Shown piece after piece: positions 1-5,664 of a stretch of DNA of 8,540 bases; positions within the stretch are counted from its first letter, which is position 1, and every line of letters starts with the position of its first letter. Position numbers and translations under genes: made by a program. Origin of the DNA: Thermofilaceae archaeon. GTDB lineage: Archaea > Thermoproteota > Thermoprotei > Thermofilales > B69-G16. Below the pieces are notes generated by a model, which was given only the letters and a program-made list of their open reading frames with translations, did not search any database and was not told where the DNA came from. The stretch covers positions 1 through 8,540 of the forward strand of contig JALURF010000168.1 in the NCBI GenBank assembly GCA_027017165.1. Reading direction: 5' to 3'.

Positions 1-73
1 TGATATTTTCAACCAGTTCCTCTTTTTTCTTTTTCAAAAGCGAAATTTTTTCTTCTACAATACGTTGATGCAT
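1..73 (-). CDS. N-terminal fragment of a coiled-coil protein, cut by the window edge
   Basis: Only the first 24 codons are in the window. They read MHQRIVEEKISLLKKKK and then a Glu/Leu-rich continuation, with hydrophobic residues (I, I, L, L, V) at heptad-like spacing among Lys and Glu. This looks like the start of an amphipathic helix or coiled coil. The ATG is chosen because a strong TATA element (ATTTTTATAAAA on this strand) ends 28 bp upstream, the spacing seen for most other genes here. The frame stays open upstream of this ATG for about 70 bp, but no ATG, GTG or TTG occurs there before a stop. The gene is divergent from the glycosidase gene. The family cannot be recognised from so short a piece, and chance coding is possible. 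Confidence 0.5.
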   Translation of the reverse strand, partial: MHQRIVEEKISLLKKKKEELVENI

Positions 74-100
74 TTTTATCCTAGTGAATAACTCCGGTTT

Positions 101-112
101 TTTATAAAAATA
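101..112 (-). promoter_or_regulatory. TATA element for the left-edge gene
   Basis: On the minus strand this reads ATTTTTATAAAA, close to the archaeal TATA consensus. It ends 28 bp before the ATG at 73, so transcription would begin at or near the start codon (leaderless). The core is nearly symmetrical and could also fire rightward, giving a start near 130, well ahead of the glycosidase gene. Confidence 0.5.
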
Positions 113-203
113 TTTCCTTCGCCAGTCATTACTGCCTATATTACCTTAGATAATTACAATACTTTTTCTTCAACAAAGACTTTTAGTGACAATTAGATTA
201 GGA

Positions 204-217
204 GTGAAAAATATTGG
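204..217 (+). promoter_or_regulatory. BRE/TATA-like element for the GH36 gene
   Basis: GTGAAAAATATTGG closely resembles the element ahead of the M32 gene (GGGAAAAATTATTAGG) and lies at almost the same distance from its ATG (36 versus 38 bp). This match decides the start at 240 over the upstream GTG and ATG codons at 186, 204 and 219. The TATA core is weak, so confidence is modest. Confidence 0.35.
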
Positions 218-239
218 CATGCTTTACCGTTTATTAATC

Positions 240-2453
240 ATGAAAAAACCTGAAATACTAGTGCTAAAAGATAAGATAAAAATCAGATACCTAAACACTG
301 AAATCGCGGAAATAGCCTTCTACTTCGGTAAAGATAAAATATTGTCATTTCGAGGAGACAAAAAATTGCAGGATAGAATTTTAACGATTAAGAATAATGC
401 GGGAATTAGAGTACATATGGCTAGAGAAGACTTTAAGAGAGGATTCGCTGTTCTCTTTTGGTCTTCTCTGCCCGAAGGCGATTATGAAGATCCTCCTTTA
501 ACCTGTAAGATACGATTTCGTAAAGTCAGAAAGTATCTAATTTATCAAGTGGGAATAGAAGATCCTATATACCTACACGCGATGTTACACTATCCTCCTA
601 AAATAGCCGGGGGAGAACCCTACATAGAACCTCCTGAGGAAAATCCTCCTTATCCCCCGGAAGAGCTGAAGGTTGAAAGTGAACTAGCTAGAGCTCCATG
701 GGCTTACCCTATAATAGCTAATAACCTCGATTCCTATACCAGTCTGCCTCTGATAAGTGGAGTTCTAGATTTAGGAAACGGCTGGTATCTCCTAGTAATG
801 CCCGTGTCAGCCGAGAATTACTCGACCTACATGTACGCCGATGCAAGGTCCATACGCATAGAGCCTAGAAGCTTTATGAAAATTAATAGAGGTGGAGTAG
901 TTCCGCTATTTGCCATAGTTTTATCGGAAAACCCTTACGAGCTATATCCTTCGGCTTTTAAAATAGCGGGAGAATTTCTGGATTCTCCTCTAGCTTTGAG
1001 AAGCGATAGAGAATTCCCAGAGTTTTTTGAGTATTTAGGCTGGTGTAGCTGGAATGCGTATCAAAAAGATGTAACGGAGGAGCGTGTATTAGAGGCCGTT
1101 GAAAAATTATTGAATTCTGGAGTGAAAATAGGCTTCGTACTTCTAGATGATGGATGGCAGGATATAAGCGAGGATGCCCTAGTCTCTTTTTCTGCTAATA
1201 AAGAAAAGTTCCCTAACGGATTGAAAGCTTTGATTCGTAAAGTTAAGGATATGGGCGTTAAATATTTTGGAGTATGGCTCACTCTGCAGGGGTATTGGCG
1301 TGGGATAAACCCGAACTCTGAGCTAGCGGAGAATTTCAAAGACGTGTTGACTAGAGGGCAGGAGTATAGGGATAGATTAATTCCTAAACCTGAAAACGCT
1401 TACAATTTCTTCAAAAAATACTACAGCAGACTGAGGAGGTGGGGAGTAGATTTCCTTAAGGTAGACAACCAATTCGACCTCTACGGTTACTTCGCTGGTA
1501 AATACCCGGTAAAACAAGCGGCTAAAATCTACATCGAAGGAGTAGAAGCAGCCGCCTGCCTCCAAGGATTAAAAATTCTAAACTGTATGAGTCTAATACC
1601 AGAGAACTATTCCAACTGGCGTAGCTCAAGCGTGGCTAGAGGAGGCATAGACTATATCCCCTACTGGCGTGAAGACTTTAAGAGACACGCGCTGATCTAT
1701 TCCTATAACTCCCTCTGGCTTTCTCCACTTGTATGGCCAGACTACGATATGTTTATGAGCGACGATCCTCTAGCTTTAAACCACGCAGTTTTAAGAGCGG
1801 TTAGCGGAGGACCCATATACATAACCGATAGACCGGGCAAACACGATGTGAAGCTTTTGAAAATGCTGACTCTAAGCGATGGCAGGATTTTAAAAGCCGA
1901 TGCCCCGACTCTACCGAGCAGAGATACTCTGTTCAACGATCCTTACAACGAGGGATACCCGCTCAAGCTAGTGAACACTATCACCATAAAGGGCTACGGC
2001 GTAGTAGGTTTAATAGCTGTCTTCAACATCGACAGATGGGATAGGGAAATAAAATATAGAGTATCTCCTGGAGAAGTCCCGGGATTAGAGGAGGGACGCT
2101 ACCTGGCCTACGAGTGGAGGAGTGGAGAAATGCAAATACTCGAATCTAATGAGAAAATAGAGGGCTCTATTCCCGGTTTAGGATTTAAATTGTACTTTCT
2201 AGCTCCGCTCAAGAAGGATTTTGCTGTAATAGGGAATACGGAGAAAATACTGTCTCCACGCGTTGTAAAACAAATCCATTCTACGGATGATGGATATCTT
2301 GTATTCATGGAAGAAGACGGGAAAATTCTATTCTACTCCGAGGAGGGTCTGAAGTTTAAGGATTTGAAGGGCCGAGTTCTTGAAGCAATACGCGAGGATA
2401 ATATCTACTTAGTAGAAGCGCCTTCTGTCTTTCGCGTCAAGTTTACGGTTTAA
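240..2453 (+). CDS. GH36 alpha-galactosidase, raffinose-synthase/SIP1-like clade
   Basis: A 737-residue retaining glycosidase expected to release alpha-1,6-linked galactose. The order of motifs matches plant raffinose synthase/SIP1 proteins and the Sulfolobus GalS alpha-galactosidase: LGWCSWN (266-272), LLDDGWQ (about 301-307), FLKVDNQ with the probable nucleophile D409, ARGGIDY with the probable acid/base D471, then WPDYDMF and ITDRPGKHD (to 536). An N-terminal beta-domain (1-250), a TIM barrel (about 260-560) and a C-terminal beta-domain follow the family plan. A Pro/Glu-rich stretch (about 119-143) interrupts the N-terminal domain. There is no signal peptide, so it is probably cytoplasmic. 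In-frame starts at 186, 204 and 219 are possible; ATG 240 is preferred because of a promoter-like element. No sugar transporter or other glycosidase adjoins it. Hydrolase versus galactosyltransferase activity cannot be told from sequence. Confidence 0.9.
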   Translation: MKKPEILVLKDKIKIRYLNTEIAEIAFYFGKDKILSFRGDKKLQDRILTIKNNAGIRVHMAREDFKRGFAVLFWSSLPEGDYEDPPLTCKIRFRKVRKYLIYQVGIEDPIYLHAMLHYPPKIAGGEPYIEPPEENPPYPPEELKVESELARAPWAYPIIANNLDSYTSLPLISGVLDLGNGWYLLVMPVSAENYSTYMYADARSIRIEPRSFMKINRGGVVPLFAIVLSENPYELYPSAFKIAGEFLDSPLALRSDREFPEFFEYLGWCSWNAYQKDVTEERVLEAVEKLLNSGVKIGFVLLDDGWQDISEDALVSFSANKEKFPNGLKALIRKVKDMGVKYFGVWLTLQGYWRGINPNSELAENFKDVLTRGQEYRDRLIPKPENAYNFFKKYYSRLRRWGVDFLKVDNQFDLYGYFAGKYPVKQAAKIYIEGVEAAACLQGLKILNCMSLIPENYSNWRSSSVARGGIDYIPYWREDFKRHALIYSYNSLWLSPLVWPDYDMFMSDDPLALNHAVLRAVSGGPIYITDRPGKHDVKLLKMLTLSDGRILKADAPTLPSRDTLFNDPYNEGYPLKLVNTITIKGYGVVGLIAVFNIDRWDREIKYRVSPGEVPGLEEGRYLAYEWRSGEMQILESNEKIEGSIPGLGFKLYFLAPLKKDFAVIGNTEKILSPRVVKQIHSTDDGYLVFMEEDGKILFYSEEGLKFKDLKGRVLEAIREDNIYLVEAPSVFRVKFTV

Positions 2454-2466
2454 CGTTTTTATTTTC
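2454..2466 (+). terminator. T-tract terminator after GH36
   Basis: Immediately after the TAA stop the sequence is CG followed by T5, A and T4. Archaeal RNA polymerases terminate at such U-tracts without a hairpin. It separates the glycosidase from the promoter of the next gene. No stem-loop is visible. Confidence 0.4.
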
Positions 2467-2480
2467 ACCTAAGCTATCAA

Positions 2481-2494
2481 GGGAAAAATTATTA
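2481..2494 (+). promoter_or_regulatory. BRE/TATA element for the M32 peptidase gene
   Basis: GGGAAAAATTATTA combines a purine-rich BRE-like half with an A/T-rich TATA half. The centre lies about 30 bp before the ATG at 2519, predicting a leaderless or nearly leaderless mRNA. No Shine-Dalgarno motif lies between it and the ATG. Confidence 0.5.
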
Positions 2495-2518
2495 GGTTTA
2501 ATAGTAAAAGAATGAAAC

Positions 2519-4009
2519 ATGGTCTTTCAGAATCCAAAGATTAAAAAACTTCTCGATAAATATGGGGATATCTGGGCTTTAAACCACGCTCTCGCCCTTC
2601 TAAACTGGGACGTAAACACCTATATGCCTCGAGGCGCAGCGGAGAGGAGAGGTATAGCTGTTGCTAGGCTTAGTGTTTTAAAACAGAAATTATTCTTATC
2701 CGATGAATTTAAAAACTTGTTCAAGGAAGCCGAGAAAGAAGAAGAGTTAAACGAATACGAGAAGGGAGTAATCAGAGTTTTAAAAAGACAACTCGAATTT
2801 TATGAGAAAATACCTCCGGAGCTATTAGAGGAGGAAGCCAAAGTCACTACTAAAGCCAGAGTGGTTTGGGAGAAGGCTAAGGAAAAAAGTGATTTTAAGA
2901 GCTTTGAACCCCACTTAGAGAAAATAGTCGAGATAGAACGGAAAAAAGCGGAATATAGAGAATTCGATAAGCTATATGATGCCCTCCTGGATTTGTTCGA
3001 GGAAGGATTAACGTCCGAAGACGTGGATAGGATGTTCTCCCAGCTCAGAGACCCGCTCTCCAAGCTGTTTAAAAAAGTGCTAGACGCGGGCGTTTTTCCC
3101 CGGCATCATAAGCTGGAAGAAGAGAAGTATGATAGAGAAGCTATGAAATACTTAAACTTCCTAATACTCGAATACCTAGGCTACGACTTCTCTCGGGGAA
3201 GGCTCGACGTTTCAGCCCATCCCTTTACGATAGATATGAGCTTAGACGATGTCCGCATAACAACATGGTATCATCCAAGCGATTTTAGGAGAAGCCTAGG
3301 CTCCATAGTTCACGAATTTGGACATGCGCTCTACGAGCTTCAAATAGATAAAGCGCTAGCGGGCACCCCCGTAGGGACCGGAGTCTCTCTCGGAGTCCAC
3401 GAGTCACAGTCCAGGTTCTGGGAGAATATAGTTTGGAGGTCTAAAGCTTTCGTAAACTTCTTCTACCCCTCTATGCGCGCCCTACTCCCGTTTCTCAAAG
3501 AGTATAAACCAGAAGATGTCTACCGCTACTTCTGCATAGTAAGGCCGGAGTACATAAGGGTAGAAGCCGATGAAGTCCACTACCCGCTCCACATAATACT
3601 ACGATACGAGATAGAGAAAGAGCTAATAGAGGACTCTCTAAACGTGTCTGAAATACCGGAAATATGGAATGAGAAAATGGAGAAGTACATAGGCATAACC
3701 CCGCCCAACGACAGGCTCGGCTGTCTCCAAGACGTCCACTGGTCTGAAGGCTACATAGGCTACTTCCCAACTTATGCTATAGGCTCAATCCTAGCCGCGC
3801 AAATTAAAAACGCCCTAGAAGCTGAACTTGGAAACCTGGAAGACCTGGTAGCTAAAGGCGAATTCGGGAAAATCAGGAAATGGCTTAGAGAAAAGATACA
3901 CAGGTGGGGGGCAACTTTACCGCCTAAAGAATTGATTAAGAGAGCTACTGGAGAGGATATGAACCCGAAGTACTTCCTAGAATATTTAGAGAAAAAATAC
4001 CTATCTTAA
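2519..4009 (+). CDS. M32 (Taq-type) zinc metallocarboxypeptidase
   Basis: A 496-residue cytoplasmic zinc carboxypeptidase that removes C-terminal residues from peptides; the length matches the family norm of about 500. The zinc site is complete: HEFGH (265-269, with E266 catalytic) and the third ligand E295 in HESQSR. Other family signatures are present: LLNWDVNTYMP near the N-terminus (27-37), HPFT (234-237), IRVEADEVHYPLHI (346-359, substrate binding) and GCLQDVHWSEGYIGYFPTYAIG (401-422). The start is firm because LLNWD falls at its usual distance from the N-terminus and a promoter lies 28 bp upstream. There is no signal peptide. It has its own promoter after the GH36 terminator and may be co-transcribed with the methyltransferase 24 bp downstream. 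A role in peptide turnover alongside the amino-acid permease is inference. Confidence 0.97.
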   Translation: MVFQNPKIKKLLDKYGDIWALNHALALLNWDVNTYMPRGAAERRGIAVARLSVLKQKLFLSDEFKNLFKEAEKEEELNEYEKGVIRVLKRQLEFYEKIPPELLEEEAKVTTKARVVWEKAKEKSDFKSFEPHLEKIVEIERKKAEYREFDKLYDALLDLFEEGLTSEDVDRMFSQLRDPLSKLFKKVLDAGVFPRHHKLEEEKYDREAMKYLNFLILEYLGYDFSRGRLDVSAHPFTIDMSLDDVRITTWYHPSDFRRSLGSIVHEFGHALYELQIDKALAGTPVGTGVSLGVHESQSRFWENIVWRSKAFVNFFYPSMRALLPFLKEYKPEDVYRYFCIVRPEYIRVEADEVHYPLHIILRYEIEKELIEDSLNVSEIPEIWNEKMEKYIGITPPNDRLGCLQDVHWSEGYIGYFPTYAIGSILAAQIKNALEAELGNLEDLVAKGEFGKIRKWLREKIHRWGATLPPKELIKRATGEDMNPKYFLEYLEKKYLS

Positions 4010-4033
4010 TTTTTAACACTATTTTCCCGAGCA

Positions 4034-4714
4034 ATGAAACCGGAAGAGAGACACAGTACGGGCGTGATCTGGTTTAACATAATAAAGGTTATAGAATCCA
4101 TAGAGGAGAAGGGATTATATGTAAGAGTCAATAGGGTAATCTCCTTCTTTCTTGACGATAAAATCCGCTACATAGGAGCTTCTAGCTTAAAGAAAGTTGG
4201 TAAGGTATTGGACGCAGGCACCGGGCCGGGTTTAACGTTTCGCTTAATAGAGGCCGAGTTTAAAGTAGGGTTTGATGCTTCTCTGAAAATGCTTAAGAAA
4301 TTGAGAGCTAAGAATGTAGACGTTGTATGTGGGGTTTTCGAATATATGCCCTTTAGAAGGAATTCTTTCGATGGGTTAATCGCCGCCTATTCTTTTAGAG
4401 ATTCCTTTGATAAAGCTAAAGCTCTAGCGGAATTTCTCCGCGTGGCTTCTCGCAGGATTGTCCTAGTAGATATAGGAAAGCCGTGTAACCCCCTTTTCAG
4501 AATCGTCATAGGCTTATACATAAAATACTTGGTGCCCGTGATAGCGGCTTTACTCACAGGAGATTTCAGAAATGAGTGGTGGTCTCTATACGAAACATAC
4601 GAGGAAAACTGGACGAACTGTGCCCTAGCTAAGGCTCTCGACAATTTTGGAAATGTAATCCAGATCGAAAAGATGTTCGGCGGTCTTCAAGTCACTATTC
4701 TAGACAAAAGGTGA
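4034..4714 (+). CDS. UbiE-like class I SAM-dependent methyltransferase
   Basis: A 226-residue Rossmann-fold methyltransferase. Motif I is VLDAGTGPG (58-66), the acidic residue ending strand beta2 is D81 in VGFDAS, and PFRRNSFDGLIAAYSFR (106-122) is the usual post-motif region. After RIVLVDIGKP (141-150) comes a hydrophobic block, NPLFRIVIGLYIKYLVPVIA (152-171). This block resembles the place where UbiE/MenG quinone C-methyltransferases have a PLLRxxYDFYxxxVLP segment, so a lipophilic acceptor such as a menaquinone precursor is a reasonable guess, not shown. The first 45 residues are a helical lead-in. It follows the peptidase by 24 bp with no clear Shine-Dalgarno; a weak A/T-rich element around 3991-4008 might be its own promoter. 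The T-rich spacer argues mildly against full read-through. Confidence 0.85.
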   Translation: MKPEERHSTGVIWFNIIKVIESIEEKGLYVRVNRVISFFLDDKIRYIGASSLKKVGKVLDAGTGPGLTFRLIEAEFKVGFDASLKMLKKLRAKNVDVVCGVFEYMPFRRNSFDGLIAAYSFRDSFDKAKALAEFLRVASRRIVLVDIGKPCNPLFRIVIGLYIKYLVPVIAALLTGDFRNEWWSLYETYEENWTNCALAKALDNFGNVIQIEKMFGGLQVTILDKR

Positions 4715-4764
4715 AATTCTGGGGGTGGATTCTGTCATTATTGCCTATCTTGAATTTTACCGTT

Positions 4765-5166
4765 TTATGTGAGTTCTATCGCTTGAATTATTATTTTTCT
4801 ATGTCTTCTAGTAACTGGCTGGTTTTCGAGAAAATAGATGGATTGCTCCGGTATCAGTAATTGATTTTCGACGATGGGAATTATATGCGAGGTCCCGATT
4901 AGCGTCGACCTGAGATGAGCATAAGCGTTTCCAGGGTGTTGCCACCCATACACAGGGACTAGGTCCCAGAGACTTCTCTCATACGACTCTTTTATCTCCT
5001 TACCGCTGGGGAGAACTACTATCGCCCCTGTAGACCCCTTTGAGAATATCGTTAGAAAACCTTCTCTAACCTTTTCCGATACTTCAATACAATGATCTGT
5101 AATATCGAATAGCTTATTCGGCCCATAAGTTACCAAGTCCAATATCTTTACTTCTTTTAACTTCAC
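4765..5166 (-). CDS. Divergent UPF0047/YjbQ-family protein (downstream member of a tandem pair)
   Basis: A 133-residue protein of the small YjbQ family, annotated elsewhere as secondary thiamine-phosphate synthase; E. coli YjbQ is linked to thiamine synthesis only through complementation, and the fold is trimeric. Visible signatures are LFDITD (19-24), SKGSTGAI (42-49, where many members have HTTAAL), H77 in GWQHPGN, NAYAHLRSTLIGTS (80-93, with H84) and IPI (96-98). Two usual blocks are missing: the Glu-containing IEYE/NE segment after GST is replaced by VVLPSGKEI, and LGTWQ is replaced by LIPEQ (Q108 kept). It begins with GTG inside the stop codon of the upstream paralogue (GTGA overlap) behind a good Shine-Dalgarno, so translation is coupled. 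Membership is fairly secure; the reaction is unknown. Confidence 0.75.
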   Translation of the reverse strand: MKLKEVKILDLVTYGPNKLFDITDHCIEVSEKVREGFLTIFSKGSTGAIVVLPSGKEIKESYERSLWDLVPVYGWQHPGNAYAHLRSTLIGTSHIIPIVENQLLIPEQSIYFLENQPVTRRHRKIIIQAIELT

Positions 5167-5519
5167 GTCACCACCTGGAGTAAAACTCTTTTCTTACCTT
5201 CCTTCCTGCTTAAATCAAGTAGACATACCTGCTGAAAACTCCCCAACTCTATAACGCCGTTCACTACGGGTATTATTATCGATTTTGAGAAGAGCGTTGA
5301 TTTAACATAATCGTTCACCTTTAACTTCTCCAATAAAATTTCCAAATCTGAGAGCAGCCGAGCCTCGTATTCTATCGTTAAAATAGAGCACAATTCATCA
5401 GCCGCGTAAACCAGTATAAGCCCATTTTCAACCCCAACACTTGAAACAAAATCCTTAATGTATGGATACAAGTCGTATACTCCATATCCCGTAGATTCGA
5501 CTTCTACGAACCTATACAT
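5163..5519 (-). CDS. Short, divergent UPF0047/YjbQ-like protein (upstream member of the pair)
   Basis: 118 residues from the preferred ATG. The frame aligns with the YjbQ family: YDLYPYIKDFV, GVENGLILVY, LTIEYEARLLSDLEILLEKL (47-66), VKSTLFSKSIIIPV (72-85), then NGVIELGSFQQV (87-98) and a final RVLLQVV strand. It keeps the family IEYE glutamates (E50, E52), D58 and LGxxQQ. The GST/HTT block is replaced by DELCSI, and the loop carrying the YxH and NAxAHL histidines is shortened to KVND, so the likely metal ligands are absent. ATGs at 5546 and 5525 are in frame, but 5519 is chosen because an AAGCTT-containing TATA element ends exactly 28 bp upstream, as for the HAD gene, and MYRFVEV suits a family N-terminus. 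It overlaps the next gene by 4 bp. Probably a partner subunit. Confidence 0.7.
   Translation of the reverse strand: MYRFVEVESTGYGVYDLYPYIKDFVSSVGVENGLILVYAADELCSILTIEYEARLLSDLEILLEKLKVNDYVKSTLFSKSIIIPVVNGVIELGSFQQVCLLDLSRKEGKKRVLLQVVT
5168..5176 (-). promoter_or_regulatory. Shine-Dalgarno for the downstream YjbQ-like gene
   Basis: On the minus strand AGGTGGTGA (7 of 8 match to GGAGGTGA) lies just before the GTG start at 5166, inside the last codons of the upstream gene. It is the one clear ribosome-binding site in the window, and it serves the gene that cannot have its own leaderless transcript. Confidence 0.55.
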
Positions 5520-5542
5520 AGCCATGAAAAATAAACGAAAAC

Positions 5543-5557
5543 TCATAAGCTTTTCTA
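5543..5557 (-). promoter_or_regulatory. BRE/TATA element for the YjbQ-like operon
   Basis: On the minus strand TAGAAAAGCTTATGA: a BRE-like TAGAAA followed by AAGCTTATG. The AAGCTT core ends at 5547, exactly 28 bp before the ATG at 5519. The HAD gene has the same core at the same spacing. This implies that the first nine codons of the longer reading frame are not translated. Confidence 0.5.
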
Positions 5558-5562
5558 ATGTC

Positions 5563-5591
5563 CAGTAGTCAGTAAGATAACTCAGCAGTCA
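5563..5591. repeat. Direct repeat CAG(T/C)AGTCA, 20-bp period
   Basis: CAGTAGTCA at 5563-5571 and CAGCAGTCA at 5583-5591 differ at one base and are spaced exactly 20 bp, about two helical turns. They sit immediately upstream of the BRE/TATA of the YjbQ-like operon, where an activator would bind the same DNA face twice. Chance is possible for a pair of 9-mers. Confidence 0.35.
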
Positions 5592-5620
5592 TTTTAATCA
5601 TCTAAAATTTTCCACATAGT

Positions 5621-5650
5621 TTTTTCTAGTAGTAGTTACTACTAGAAAAA
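5621..5650. repeat. Perfect 14-bp inverted repeat with 2-bp spacer
   Basis: TTTTTCTAGTAGTA, GT, TACTACTAGAAAAA: the arms are exact reverse complements. It lies 14 bp past the permease stop codon and about 64 bp upstream of the YjbQ-like operon promoter element. As RNA from the permease side it gives a U5 tract followed by a hairpin ending in A5, so it is not a classical hairpin-then-U-tract terminator, though the leading U-tract could terminate archaeal polymerase. It may instead be a protein-binding dyad or an mRNA 3'-end stabiliser. Confidence 0.75.
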
Positions 5651-5664
5651 TACTTGAATAGTTA

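Noticed and set aside
74..145. Minus-strand frame upstream of ATG 73 stays open and reads plausibly (NDWRRKYFYKKPELFTRIK)
   Set aside because: It contains no ATG, GTG or TTG before a stop near 146, and the TATA element for the gene lies within it, so it is taken as untranslated.
3495..3770. Open minus-strand frame of 91 codons within the M32 peptidase gene
   Set aside because: It lies opposite the conserved HWxxGxxGYFP region, has a Cys/Leu/Ser-rich composition unlike the neighbours, and has no promoter. It is a shadow of the real gene.
4006..4026. T-tracts after the M32 stop codon as a terminator
   Set aside because: The tracts are short and split, and the next co-oriented gene starts within 24 bp, so read-through is as likely as termination.
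4715..4764. G-rich spacer between convergent genes, with ATTCTG occurring twice
   Set aside because: A repeated 6-mer is expected by chance. There is no hairpin or T-tract, so neither a terminator nor an RNA gene is called.
5520..5664. Possible CRISPR or mobile-element remnant because of the repeats and dyad
   Set aside because: There are only two 9-mers and one dyad, with no regular repeat-spacer array, no transposase and no target-site duplication.
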